Shown here piece by piece: positions 10,665 to 19,869 of a stretch of 60,210 nucleotides of DNA. The translations under genes and the position numbers were made by a program. The notes under the pieces were generated by a model. The model did not search any database. It saw only the letters and a list, made by a program, of their open reading frames with translations, and was not told where the DNA came from. The stretch's first letter is position 1, and every line of letters begins with the position of its first letter. Source of the DNA: JAFGTX01 sp942492225 (GTDB lineage: Bacteria; Bacillota; Clostridia; Peptostreptococcales; Acidaminobacteraceae); NCBI GenBank assembly GCA_942492225.1, contig CALODS010000049.1, positions 1 through 60,210 of the forward strand, read 5' to 3'.

Positions 10665-10666
10665 TA

Positions 10667-12439
10667 TTAATCCTCCAATACAACTTCGTAAAAATCATAG
10701 TTTTCGAAGATTTTATTCTTATTTTTATAATCGAACAATATAACTGTTTCATCAAGTTTAGTTGTATTATAACTACTATTAATCACTTCGACAATATTAT
10801 ACGAAAATGGTTCGAAATGAACCTGTTTTATGATAGTTTTTGCTGAAATACCAGCAAATCTGGGCAAGTATTTTTCGATATGTTCAGGTGTTTGTAAAAA
10901 AGTATGACAGTTGTTTTTGAAATCATCTGGAAGGGAAACAGCAAAAAAATCATCTCCTTTTTTTCTATTATATCGTAAATAATCAAACCTCAATAGTTCT
11001 TTAAACAATTTCTTATCTATATCATTAATTGTTTCTCCATAAGCAAACAGCCTTTTATAGAGTTCCATGAGAGAGTGTTTATCTTCAAACCAATTGTGAT
11101 TTTGCCATTCATCATACATTTCTTCTAACACTTTAGAAAACGACTTGTTTGATTTATGGACTAAATAAGCCATAGAGTATTGGAATTTACCACTATTGTA
11201 ATAATGATCTAATAAATCCTCCATGTGTTTCAATTTTGCTAGTTCAGGATAGCTCAACCATTTTGTCTCCAATATTTCGTAAGGAGGATAATCTCTATAT
11301 ACCATTCCATATTTTTCTGCATTAACCCTTAATTGGGCGCCTTTTAATAATTTTAAAAACCCTAATTGTATTTTCTCAGGCCCAATTGCATATAAATCAT
11401 CCATAGATTTCATAAACGATTTAAACCCTTCACAAGGAAGACCTGCGATAAGATCTAGATGTAAGTGTATATTCTGAAATGTTTTTATGCGACCACAGGT
11501 TTCTTTAATTTTATCAAAAGGAATGTTACGATCAATTTCTTTTAGGGTTTCTTTGTTAGTACTTTGTACGCCCACCTCAAATTGAAATAACTCTGGTCTA
11601 ACTTTTTCTAAAAACACAAGTGTGTCTTCATCCAGTAGTGAAGCGGTAATTTCAAAATGGAAATTTGTATAACCATTGTCATTTTCATGGATAAACTTCA
11701 TTATTTTCAATGCTCTTTTTCTATCAGCATTAAAAGTTCTATCGATAAATTTAACTTGCATCACGCGTTGATTAAGAAATATCATCAAATCACTTTGGAC
11801 TTTTTCCAGTGGAAAATAACGCACACCTTTTATCGTAGAGGATAGACAATACTTACAATTATACGGACATCCTCTAGAACTTTCATAGTATAAAATTTTA
11901 TGTTCTAAGCCTTCAAAAGTATCGTATGGAAATGGCAGTTGTTCAGTTATAATATCATTAGTCAAAGGATTAAATACTGTCTGTTGAATACCAAGTTCTG
12001 TTCTATAAAACAATCCATTAACGTCATCAAAAGTTTTATTTAATTCAAGTGCTTCTATAAATCTCAAAAAACTCTCTTCACCCTCACCACTCAAAACATA
12101 ATCTACATTTTGAACGTCATTTAATAAATGATCTGTCTCATGAGTAACTTCAGGTCCACCTAAGAGAATTTTTAAAGTTGGTTGAATTTTTTTCAACGTA
12201 TTTACAATTTTAATTGTCTGCTCTATATTCCATATATAACAAGAAAATGCAATAAGATCATAAGATGACAGTGCAATTTCTTCTATTATTTGATCTAATG
12301 GATTATTAATCGTAAATTCTTTCATTTCTACGATCGAATTTAATGTTCCTTTATTTGCTTCATAGTATCTTTTTAAATATCTCACGCTAAGAGCTGTGTG
12401 AATATATTTAGAATTTAATGTTGTCACTAATACTTTCAT
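10667..12439 (-). CDS. B12-binding-domain radical SAM protein (DUF4080 type)
   Basis: This 590-residue protein has three parts. Residues 1-140 resemble a cobalamin-binding (Rossmann) domain, with the LGGPEVTH and YVLSGEGEESF segments typical of B12-type radical SAM enzymes. Residues about 180-400 are a radical SAM barrel whose cluster-binding cysteines are C191, C195 and C198 (CPYNCKYC). The C-terminal part, about 430-585, matches what I know of DUF4080. The substrate is unknown. It is the first gene of a four-gene operon. Since the organism has a cobalamin pathway in this same window, a B12 cofactor is available, though the canonical DxHxxG motif is not evident. Confidence 0.85.
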   Translation of the reverse strand: MKVLVTTLNSKYIHTALSVRYLKRYYEANKGTLNSIVEMKEFTINNPLDQIIEEIALSSYDLIAFSCYIWNIEQTIKIVNTLKKIQPTLKILLGGPEVTHETDHLLNDVQNVDYVLSGEGEESFLRFIEALELNKTFDDVNGLFYRTELGIQQTVFNPLTNDIITEQLPFPYDTFEGLEHKILYYESSRGCPYNCKYCLSSTIKGVRYFPLEKVQSDLMIFLNQRVMQVKFIDRTFNADRKRALKIMKFIHENDNGYTNFHFEITASLLDEDTLVFLEKVRPELFQFEVGVQSTNKETLKEIDRNIPFDKIKETCGRIKTFQNIHLHLDLIAGLPCEGFKSFMKSMDDLYAIGPEKIQLGFLKLLKGAQLRVNAEKYGMVYRDYPPYEILETKWLSYPELAKLKHMEDLLDHYYNSGKFQYSMAYLVHKSNKSFSKVLEEMYDEWQNHNWFEDKHSLMELYKRLFAYGETINDIDKKLFKELLRFDYLRYNRKKGDDFFAVSLPDDFKNNCHTFLQTPEHIEKYLPRFAGISAKTIIKQVHFEPFSYNIVEVINSSYNTTKLDETVILFDYKNKNKIFENYDFYEVVLED

Positions 12440-12667
12440 AACTATCCTCTCGCCTAACTTTGCTTAATTGACTAGTACTCTCAAATTATACCATAAAAGA
12501 ATCTCTTCAAAGTTATTTCTCACTTCTACGATTAAAAATTTATTTTTTGGAAATATATTGTGTATAAGCATAATATATTTCAGTTGTGTTATAATAAATT
12601 AACTTTGTGAAGCTATTTTTTATTATATAAAACGAGAACAATACCTTATTAAATGGAGGGGAATTCT

Positions 12668-13174
12668 ATGGCAATTATGTCCTCAAGACTAATTAGACAT
12701 CAGATTTGTAAAGAAGAATTAAAAAAATTAGGCGCAAAAGTATTAGATATTCAAGGCATTATGTTCTATGTAAAATTCATCTTAAATGACAATATAAAAT
12801 TGTCTTATATTTATCATTTAAATCCTGATAACACTTACTTTCTTGAAAGAATCAAACCCTACTCTATGGCAATAGGGGACTATGACAATGAAGAAGATAT
12901 TGTTGATACAATTCGTGTGGATTTAGAACAATTTAGGAATGCAATGAACAGTAAAAACTTTGTTAATTTTATTGAAATTGATAATAAAATTTCCAAACTT
13001 GTTCGTATCTTTGAAGATTTGTATCTTTATTATAATATTGAAACAGAAGATTTAGAAAAACTAAGTGGTGGGGTTTATAATGTACTTGAAATTATTAAGG
13101 ACATTAAGGGCCACTCTGAAAGAGTTTACTATAAGAAAGATCCTGATATATTGAAGGATGACATTAATTTTTAA
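12668..13174 (+). CDS. Conserved-looking hypothetical protein
   Basis: This roughly 168-residue acidic, soluble protein has no motif I recognise. The start is placed at the ATG at 12668 because GGAGGGG (12655-12661) lies 6 nt before it. An ATG at 12653 sits upstream of that site and is probably not used. It stands alone between the divergent radical SAM operon and the convergent argS gene, and ends in a strong shared terminator. A TATAAT at 12590-12595 could be its -10, but no -35 is obvious. The codon use and strong start signal support a real gene. Confidence 0.75.
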   Translation: MAIMSSRLIRHQICKEELKKLGAKVLDIQGIMFYVKFILNDNIKLSYIYHLNPDNTYFLERIKPYSMAIGDYDNEEDIVDTIRVDLEQFRNAMNSKNFVNFIEIDNKISKLVRIFEDLYLYYNIETEDLEKLSGGVYNVLEIIKDIKGHSERVYYKKDPDILKDDINF

Positions 13175-13178
13175 AAAC

Positions 13179-13208
13179 AAGCGCCAACCGAATTCGGTTA
13201 GCGCTTTT
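13179..13208. terminator. Bidirectional terminator between orphan gene and argS
   Basis: AAGCGC-CAACCG pairs with CGGTTA-GCGCTT around AATT with one mismatch. Runs of A on the left and T on the right let it serve both converging genes. Confidence 0.85.
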
Positions 13209-13234
13209 TATATACAACTATCTTATTCTTTTTA

Positions 13235-14935
13235 TTACATTCTTTCTGGCGCTTCTAAACAAACAAGTTTCAAGGCGTTCTTAATTGTTTGTGCAACTGC
13301 TGCAACAAGAGCAACTCTCGCTTTTGTTAATTCCACATCATCTGTAATAATTGGGTGGTCATGATAGAATCTATTAAAGTTTTGAGCTACATCAACTGCA
13401 TATCTCGCAACAACTGATGGCTCATTTTTTTCGTGTGACAATACAATCATTTCATTAAACTTACTTATAAAACGAATAACATCTTTTGTTACCTCATCAT
13501 TAAGCAAACTAAAATCAACATCCGATGTGTAATCTACATCTGTTTTTCTCAAAATACTACATGCTCTTGCATGGGTATATTGTACGTAAGGACCTGTCTC
13601 ACCTTCAAAAGATAATGTTTTTTCTAGTGAGAATGTATAGTCTTTGATTCTATTGCTTGATAATTCTTGGAATACAACCGCACCCACTCCAACAGCTTTA
13701 GCAACCGATTCTTTGTTTTCTAGGTTTGGATTTTTTTCTTCAATGATTGATTTTGTTTGCTCTACTGCTTTTTTTAGAACATCTTCTAAGAATACAACAC
13801 GACCATTTCTCGTTGATAGTGTACCTTCTTCTAATCCAACTAATCCAAAATCTACATGTTCGCAATCTTTTGCCCATTCATATCCCATTAATTCAATAAT
13901 TTTCATCCATTGTTTGAAATGTAACTTTTGTTGATTTCCAACAACATAAATGTTTTTATCAAAGTTGTAGTGCTGTTTTCTATAAAAAGCTGCCGCTAAA
14001 TCTCTTGTAATATAAAGCGTTGAGCCGTCTTTCTTCGTAATCAGTGCCGGTGGCATATTATGTTCTTCTAAATCTACAATCTCTGCACCTTCTGATCGAA
14101 CCATAATATTCTTTTCTCTCATTTCAGCAAGAACAGCTGGCATCTTGTCAGAATAGAAACTTTCTCCTGCATAAGAGTCAAAATGAACGCCAAGCATATC
14201 GTATACTCTATTAAATTCCTTTAAACTCACTTCTCTAAACCAGCTCCATAATTCCAGCGCTTCAGCATCTTGGTTTTCTAACTTTGTAAACCAAGCACGT
14301 GCTTCATCATCTAATTCTGGTTTTGCTTCTGCTTCTTCGTGGAATTTAACATAAATTTTTAACAGTTCTGGGATAGGGTCAGCTTCAATTACATCTCTAT
14401 CACCCCAAAGTTTAAAAGCAACTATTAATTTTCCAAACTGAGTCCCATAATCACCTAAATGATTAATTGATGTTGTGTTATATCCTAAGAATTTATAAAT
14501 TCTATTTAACGATTCACCAATCATCGTACTTCTAATATGTCCCATATGAAACGGTTTTGCAATATTTGTAGAAGAGTATTCTACAATAATATTCTTATTA
14601 TTGCCTAAAGTATCAGCACCATAAAGTTCTTTTTGAGTTAATACATCTTCTATCACAGTCTTAGCAAAAACACTTTTGCTAACCATAAAATTAACATAGC
14701 CAGAAACTGCTTGAATTTGTTCGAAATTATCCGAAGATCCAAGCTTTTCCACAAGTTCCTCTGCAATCACATTTGGCGCTTTTCTAAATACTTTCGATAA
14801 TTTAAAGCATGGGAACGCGAAGTCACCCATTTCTGTATGTTTAGGATACTCTATCATTTGATAAAGATCGTCTGCTGTGATGTCATCAATAACAGATGCC
14901 AAAAGATCAGCAATTTCTTGTTTAAAATCAATCAT
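13235..14935 (-). CDS. argS: Arginyl-tRNA synthetase
   Basis: This 566-residue class I aminoacyl-tRNA synthetase attaches arginine to tRNA-Arg. The HIGH-type motif appears as KPFHMGHIRST, and the KMSKS position as EEGTLSTRNGRVV (the MSTRxG variant usual in ArgRS). The C-terminal anticodon-binding domain ends in LEAPERM, the expected family end. AGGAGGAAATAAG precedes the ATG. A T-box leader at 14973-15215 with an AGA specifier controls it, so expression should rise when tRNA-Arg is uncharged. Confidence 0.97.
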   Translation of the reverse strand: MIDFKQEIADLLASVIDDITADDLYQMIEYPKHTEMGDFAFPCFKLSKVFRKAPNVIAEELVEKLGSSDNFEQIQAVSGYVNFMVSKSVFAKTVIEDVLTQKELYGADTLGNNKNIIVEYSSTNIAKPFHMGHIRSTMIGESLNRIYKFLGYNTTSINHLGDYGTQFGKLIVAFKLWGDRDVIEADPIPELLKIYVKFHEEAEAKPELDDEARAWFTKLENQDAEALELWSWFREVSLKEFNRVYDMLGVHFDSYAGESFYSDKMPAVLAEMREKNIMVRSEGAEIVDLEEHNMPPALITKKDGSTLYITRDLAAAFYRKQHYNFDKNIYVVGNQQKLHFKQWMKIIELMGYEWAKDCEHVDFGLVGLEEGTLSTRNGRVVFLEDVLKKAVEQTKSIIEEKNPNLENKESVAKAVGVGAVVFQELSSNRIKDYTFSLEKTLSFEGETGPYVQYTHARACSILRKTDVDYTSDVDFSLLNDEVTKDVIRFISKFNEMIVLSHEKNEPSVVARYAVDVAQNFNRFYHDHPIITDDVELTKARVALVAAVAQTIKNALKLVCLEAPERM

Positions 14936-14972
14936 CTTATTTCCTCCTTAAATAATTAGTTCTTTAAAATAC

Positions 14973-15215
14973 AAAAATCGCCCCTTCGTATACGAAGAGA
15001 CGACATAATCGCGTTACCACTCTAATTAGTACCAAAGGTACTCACTCTGTCCCCGATATTGGAGGGTTGACCCAGTTAACTTACTACTGTTCAGTTAACA
15101 ACTCACAGGTTCTCTTCACTTACATAGATTGTTAAGCTCACACCGTCCTTAACTCGCTAAAAATCATTCTGTAATCTACTCTCCTGATCAAAGTATATTT
15201 CTTATATAATTGCAT
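14973..15215 (-). promoter_or_regulatory. T-box leader, arginine (specifier AGA)
   Basis: The minus strand shows the T-box element AGAGTGGTAACGCG (15010-15023) and an AGTAGA loop-E-like motif upstream. The terminator stem TCGTCTCTTCG/CGAAGGGGCGA (14978-15003) is followed by TTTTT. The likely specifier is AGA at 15111-15113, in the context AGA-ACC-TGTGAG. It lines up with GTA-GCT-TTGGAG in the valS leader of this window, which fits an Arg codon in front of argS. The specifier call is inference; the T-box call is firm. Confidence 0.93.
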
Positions 15216-15218
15216 CCT

Positions 15219-15247
15219 AGTTTAACATAGGAAGAAGTGTATTTCAA
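15219..15247 (-). promoter_or_regulatory. Promoter candidate for the argS T-box transcript
   Basis: On the minus strand TTGAAA (15242-15247), a 17-nt spacer and TAAACT (15219-15224) lie just past the hpt stop codon and just upstream of the T-box stem I. Confidence 0.55.
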
Positions 15248-15252
15248 GTGTT

Positions 15253-15792
15253 TTATTTAGCATCTACAAATGCAAATACATGATCTTCATTTCTAAAATA
15301 ATCACCATAGTTTAAGCCATACCCAACAATAAACTTGTCTGGAATTTCGAACCCGATGTAATCTGCTTCATACTCAACTTTTCTTCTAGAAGGTTTGTCT
15401 AAAAGAACACAGCTTTTAATCGATGAAGGATTTTTTGTTTTAAGATGTTCAATAACTCCAGTCATTGTAATTGCTGAGTCAGTAATATCATCAACGATTA
15501 AAACATCATAACCTTCTAAAGAAGCATCTTTAATATCTTGAATCACTTTCAGTACACCTGTTGTTTCTTCACCATCACCATAACTTGATGTTGTCATAAA
15601 TTCTATACGCACAGGTACTTTAATTTCTCTTACTAAGTCCGCTGCAAATATAAAACTGCCCTTTAATAAAGAAACAGCTAATAAATTTTTATTTTTATAA
15701 TCTTCAGAAAGAACCTTTCCCAATTCAGACACGCGTGTTGCAATTTCTTCTTTTGAAAGAACAACTTCTCTCACTTTATTCTCTATACTCAT
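15253..15792 (-). CDS. hpt: Hypoxanthine phosphoribosyltransferase
   Basis: This roughly 179-residue purine salvage enzyme makes IMP or GMP from hypoxanthine or guanine and PRPP. The PRPP-binding motif is VLIVDDITDSAITM, with LLAVSLLKGSFIFAADL and the C-terminal VGYGLNYGDYFRN block also typical. The ATG at 15792 is chosen because GGAGGG lies 4 nt upstream; an in-frame ATG 12 nt earlier overlaps that site. It follows cbiJ by only about 40 nt with no terminator between, so it probably shares the cobalamin operon transcript. There is no metabolic reason for this that I can point to. Confidence 0.93.
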   Translation of the reverse strand: MSIENKVREVVLSKEEIATRVSELGKVLSEDYKNKNLLAVSLLKGSFIFAADLVREIKVPVRIEFMTTSSYGDGEETTGVLKVIQDIKDASLEGYDVLIVDDITDSAITMTGVIEHLKTKNPSSIKSCVLLDKPSRRKVEYEADYIGFEIPDKFIVGYGLNYGDYFRNEDHVFAFVDAK

Positions 15793-15834
15793 TACACCCT
15801 CCAAATAGTTGTTACTCTTATTCTAAGGAGTTTA

Positions 15835-16602
15835 TTATCCTCTGTCAATCTGATTTAAAAAGTTTTCAACATGGTCTACGATTTCAACGATAGAAGTATA
15901 AACTGTCGAATACTCAATCATAGGTCGTTCTAAGACTAGAAGTTCAACACCCTTATGTTGTGCCGCTAATACTTTCTGATCAAAGCCACCAGTTTTTGCT
16001 GTCTCTTTTGAGACTAAAAATTTTATGTTATATGCATCCATCATAACTTCGTTATACGCTTGAGAAAATGGTCCTTGAAGAGCAAGGATATTTTTAGGTT
16101 TTAGGCCATAGCTTTCACACTTTTCGATAATTTTACTCATTGGTAAAACTCTTGCATATAGTCTTTCTGTTGAGAGTTCTTTTGTAAATAGCGCTAAGTT
16201 ATTTGCACCTATCGTTAACAACACATTACCTTCGCGTTCTTTTAAATAATCAATAATCGCTTCATAAGACGAAAACCACTTACCTTCTTTTGCCGTTAAG
16301 GACTCTCTTTCGTAGCGTACGTAATGGCATTTAGTCTTTAATGAAGCTGCCATTGCATTCTGCGACGCCCCAGTAGCATAGGGATGCGTTGCATCTACCA
16401 AAATCATAACATTGTTGTCATTTATTGTTTGAATTAAATCCTCCAGATTCAATGGATGATCAATGACACGCACTCGTTCTGTTTCGTCTATTAGAGAGCC
16501 ACCATAAGTTGTTGTTGTTGTTGCTATTATGTCACACCTGATTGACGATAAAGCTTGTATAAGTGCCCTTCCATCTTTTGTGCCTGACATAACTAGAATC
16601 AT
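15835..16602 (-). CDS. cbiJ: Cobalt-precorrin-6A reductase
   Basis: This 255-residue protein matches the CbiJ/CobK family: the N-terminal MILVMSGTKDGRALIQAL, then VDATHPYA (a conserved family motif), LTIGANNLALF, and the FLVSKETAKTGGFDQK block near residue 205. It reduces the ring of cobalt-precorrin-6A in the anaerobic B12 pathway, using a nicotinamide cofactor. Its start overlaps the cbiH stop by 4 nt. It is the last cobalamin gene of the run. Confidence 0.9.
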   Translation of the reverse strand: MILVMSGTKDGRALIQALSSIRCDIIATTTTTYGGSLIDETERVRVIDHPLNLEDLIQTINDNNVMILVDATHPYATGASQNAMAASLKTKCHYVRYERESLTAKEGKWFSSYEAIIDYLKEREGNVLLTIGANNLALFTKELSTERLYARVLPMSKIIEKCESYGLKPKNILALQGPFSQAYNEVMMDAYNIKFLVSKETAKTGGFDQKVLAAQHKGVELLVLERPMIEYSTVYTSIVEIVDHVENFLNQIDRG

Positions 16603-17327
16603 ATATGATAGCCTCTTGGTGTTACCATTCGACCATCTTTGACGTAAGTCATAGAGTTGCCGATAATAACCATCGTTACCATATCAATCGTTTCGTTCAT
16701 CATTTCTCCTAATGTTGAAATAATAACTTCCTCTCCTTCACGTTTGGCATTTCTAACAATACCAACTGGTGTCTGAGGCGACTTGTATTTCAAAAGAATA
16801 TCTCTTGCTTCGACAATTTGATTTTGGCGACCCTTACTTCTTGGATTATAGATTGTTACAACAAAATCGCCTTCACCAGCACAATTTAGTCTTTTTTGTA
16901 TTAAGGGCCATTCTGTTAATAAATCACTTAAGCTGATTGTTACATAATCATGCATAAGAGGTGCGCCTAAAGAAGCCGCAGCAGCATTAGCCGCTGTTAC
17001 ACCTGGGATTACTTCAACATCCATTCCATCATCTGCTAGCTCTAGTAAAATGCCTGCCATACCATAAACGCCAGCATCACCACTACTCACTAACGATACT
17101 GTTTTACCTTCACGAGCAAGTTCTACTACACGTGTACAACGCTCTACTTCTCTTTTCATTCCTGTAAAGTCTGTTGATTTATTTTTAATCAATTCATCGA
17201 TTAAGTCTAAATAAAGTTTATACCCTACAACGACATCTGATTCCGCGATTGCGTCTTTTGCTCTTGGCGTCATATAGTCTAAAAGACCAGGACCAATACC
17301 AATAACATAAATTTTACCTGAGTTCAT
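16599..17327 (-). CDS. cbiH: Cobalt-precorrin-3 C17-methyltransferase
   Basis: This 242-residue SAM-dependent tetrapyrrole methyltransferase has the N-terminal loop VIGIGPGLLDYMTP, VSSGDAGVYGMAG, the VIPGVTAANAAAASLGAPLMHD motif specific to the CbiH/CobJ group, and VVTIYNPRSKGR. It carries out C17 methylation and ring contraction. It overlaps both cbiG (14 nt) and cbiJ (4 nt), so translation is tightly coupled. It is a stand-alone form, not the CbiGH fusion found in some clostridia. Confidence 0.92.
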   Translation of the reverse strand: MNSGKIYVIGIGPGLLDYMTPRAKDAIAESDVVVGYKLYLDLIDELIKNKSTDFTGMKREVERCTRVVELAREGKTVSLVSSGDAGVYGMAGILLELADDGMDVEVIPGVTAANAAAASLGAPLMHDYVTISLSDLLTEWPLIQKRLNCAGEGDFVVTIYNPRSKGRQNQIVEARDILLKYKSPQTPVGIVRNAKREGEEVIISTLGEMMNETIDMVTMVIIGNSMTYVKDGRMVTPRGYHI

Positions 17328-18351
17328 ATTCTTCCTCCCAAATTGCTATCGTAATACCACCATAAGATGTTTTTTTCATTAAAAATCGACCTGATTTCTT
17401 TGAACTCAATTTTGAAACTGGTTCAGAAACAGCTCTTACACCTATTGTTTTTTCAACAAAATCAGAGCCTTCAAACTCATCTTGAATTGTTTTAATCTCT
17501 GCTCTACTAATTATGTCTAGTGGTAATTTTAATATTTTAGCTGCTTCTATTAAACCGATTTCATCGGATTTAACATCTACAGTACTTAGTTTTCTTATAC
17601 ATCTTATATCGAGCGATAAACTTTTCATACTCGCATCTATTGCATTGAGTATTCTTGAGCTTTCTGTATCACGTCGACACCCAATACCAACAACAACATT
17701 TCTTGGAATTAGCCATAACGTTCTAGGTGCTTCAGATTGACGATTACTAATTAACAACACATGATCTTGATCGGTTATGTTAGGTGGATTAATTGTCCAC
17801 TGTTCGTCAAACGTTCTAGATATAACTGCATCCGTTTTCAATATTACTGGTTTATCATTCACCACACAACTTGCAAAAGCTGTTGCATCTTTCATTGAAT
17901 CGATAACCAAATTATTCTTAATCGCAAGTACATCCACGGCAATTTTATTCTGCACATCAGAAGAAGTTGTAATGACCGCACATCCATCAATAGCAGACGC
18001 TATTTCATGAGCAAGGGCATTTCCACCACCAATATGACCTGATAACAAACTGATAACATATTGTCCTTTTTCATCAATGACTATAATTGCTGGATCATCA
18101 ACTTTACTCTTTAGTAAATGGGCTATTGTTCTAACAACAATGCCTGAAGCCATAATAAAAATAATCGCTTTATCTCTTTGAAAAGCCTCTTCTACACAAG
18201 TTTTGAAGTTTCCATCCATCAAATGATGTGGTGTATGTCCAAATTTATGAGAAGCATATACTTCTGCACTTGGATAAATGCTATTTAATTGTTTAGATAA
18301 ATTATAGCCACCTACCGTAACAGAAAATATACTCATGGACATATACATCAC
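17314..18351 (-). CDS. cbiG: Cobalt-precorrin-5A hydrolase
   Basis: This 345-residue protein opens the delta-lactone of cobalt-precorrin-5A, releasing acetaldehyde. The N-terminal domain shows IIFIMASGIVVRTIAHLLKSK and the VISLLSGHIGGGNALAHEIA block. The C-terminal domain starts near residue 216 with VVGIGCRRDT and contains SRAEI. The length is standard. Two further in-frame ATGs lie within 12 nt of the chosen start, and the Shine-Dalgarno (AAAGGTCGG) is weak, so the exact start is uncertain. Confidence 0.92.
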   Translation of the reverse strand: MMYMSMSIFSVTVGGYNLSKQLNSIYPSAEVYASHKFGHTPHHLMDGNFKTCVEEAFQRDKAIIFIMASGIVVRTIAHLLKSKVDDPAIIVIDEKGQYVISLLSGHIGGGNALAHEIASAIDGCAVITTSSDVQNKIAVDVLAIKNNLVIDSMKDATAFASCVVNDKPVILKTDAVISRTFDEQWTINPPNITDQDHVLLISNRQSEAPRTLWLIPRNVVVGIGCRRDTESSRILNAIDASMKSLSLDIRCIRKLSTVDVKSDEIGLIEAAKILKLPLDIISRAEIKTIQDEFEGSDFVEKTIGVRAVSEPVSKLSSKKSGRFLMKKTSYGGITIAIWEEEYELR

Positions 18352-18388
18352 CGACCTTTATTAAATGTTTATTATTTAAAACGACTTA

Positions 18389-19144
18389 TTACTTAGCCGT
18401 TCTATATTCGTGGCTAAATGATTTGTCATATAATAATGACAGTTCATATTGATCTCCTAAGAAATCACCGACAAGAATTTGTGCTGTCTTCGTTATATTT
18501 TCTTCTTTAACCTGTCGTGCGATTGTTTCAAGGGTTCCCATTACAATCTTTTGGTCTTCCCAAGTTGCTCTTTGAACAACTGCAACCGGTGTAGTGACTG
18601 GGTAATGCACCGTTAAGCGTTCTACGACTTTTTCAATCATTTGAACAGATAAGAAAATTGCCATAGACGCTTGATGACTCGCTAACTTTTCTAATGCTTC
18701 TGCTTCAGGCACTGGCGTACGACCTTCTAATCTTGTACATATAACTGTTTGACTTACAGATGGTAATGTAAATTCTTTTTTTATTGCCGCTGCTGATGCT
18801 ACAAATGAACTCACACCTGGTACAACAACACTCTCTACACCCATTGTTTCTAAACGATCTATTTGTTCACGAATAGCACCATAAATACTTGGATCACCAG
18901 TATGCACTCTAACAACAGTTTTATCTTCTTGTAAACCTTTGTCCATAACTTCAATTACTTCATCTAAAGTCATTGATGCACTGTTATGAACTTCTGCTGT
19001 TTCTTTTCTCCACTGAAGAACTTCTTTATTTACAAGTGACCCAGCATATATTAATATATCTGCTGTTTCTACTAATTCTTTTCCTCTTAAGGTCATTAAT
19101 TTAGGATCACCCGGACCAGCACCAATAAAATATACAGTTTTCAT
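18389..19144 (-). CDS. cbiF: Cobalt-precorrin-4 C11-methyltransferase
   Basis: This 251-residue SAM methyltransferase of the tetrapyrrole family has FIGAGPGDPKLMT at the N terminus, YAGSLVNKEVL (typical of CbiF/CobM), VRVHTGDPSIYGAIREQ and VVPGVSSFVASAAA. It methylates C11 in the anaerobic corrin pathway. Its start codon shares one base with the cbiL stop region, so the two genes are coupled; a 37-nt gap separates it from cbiG. Confidence 0.93.
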   Translation of the reverse strand: MKTVYFIGAGPGDPKLMTLRGKELVETADILIYAGSLVNKEVLQWRKETAEVHNSASMTLDEVIEVMDKGLQEDKTVVRVHTGDPSIYGAIREQIDRLETMGVESVVVPGVSSFVASAAAIKKEFTLPSVSQTVICTRLEGRTPVPEAEALEKLASHQASMAIFLSVQMIEKVVERLTVHYPVTTPVAVVQRATWEDQKIVMGTLETIARQVKEENITKTAQILVGDFLGDQYELSLLYDKSFSHEYRTAK

Positions 19145-19851
19145 TATTCGATCCCCTTTCGCTTAATAATGATTGTTGACATATATGGCACTTTTTCATT
19201 TTTAAGGACATTAATATCTCTCACAATATTTTGTGTATTTGTAGACACTTTACTAATCATCACAAAGTTTTTTTCTAATCCCTTTTCAATTAATAACTCT
19301 GCTAATTCTTTGTTAGCATATGATGGTTTCATAATAATGACATTATCACTATTTTCAATCGCTCTTCTCGCTGATGCTACATCTTTTTGTAATGGCACAA
19401 CAGTAAACGTTTCTTCCCATAAACAGATTGGAAGATTCATTGTAGAAGCGACCGCACTAAATGATGTTACGCCTGGAATCGTTTCTATTTCAATACCCTT
19501 AGCTACTAAGAATGGTACAATGTACATGAATGTACTAAATACGCCTGGGTCTCCAAGAGTAATAAAAGCAACATTTTTTCCTGCATTAATATAACGTTCA
19601 ATTTGAACGGCATTCTCTTCCCATGATTTGTTTAAAACCTCTTCGTCATAAACCATTGGAAACGTCATTGCTACTCGCTCTGTTTTGTCTTGCACATAAT
19701 CTTCTCCGATTTCTAATGCAATACTTTTTTTGCCATTACCTGCATCTGGACAAATTAGAACATCTGCCATTTTTATAGCACTAATTGCTTTTAGTGTGAT
19801 TAATTCTGGGTCTCCTGGTCCAACGCCTATTCCGTAAAATTTACCTTTCAT
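19144..19851 (-). CDS. cbiL: Cobalt-factor-II / precorrin-2 C20-methyltransferase
   Basis: This roughly 235-residue tetrapyrrole methyltransferase has GIGVGPGDPELITLKAI at the N terminus, AFITLGDPGVFSTFMY and the TIPGVTSFSAVASTMNLPIC block that separates CbiL/CobI from its paralogues. It adds the C20 methyl group, the first methylation after sirohydrochlorin. I place the start at ATG 19851 with GGAGGT 10 nt upstream. An upstream in-frame TTG overlaps the ribosome binding site and is less likely. Confidence 0.92.
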   Translation of the reverse strand: MKGKFYGIGVGPGDPELITLKAISAIKMADVLICPDAGNGKKSIALEIGEDYVQDKTERVAMTFPMVYDEEVLNKSWEENAVQIERYINAGKNVAFITLGDPGVFSTFMYIVPFLVAKGIEIETIPGVTSFSAVASTMNLPICLWEETFTVVPLQKDVASARRAIENSDNVIIMKPSYANKELAELLIEKGLEKNFVMISKVSTNTQNIVRDINVLKNEKVPYMSTIIIKRKGIE

Positions 19852-19869
19852 GATTAAAACTACCTCCAA

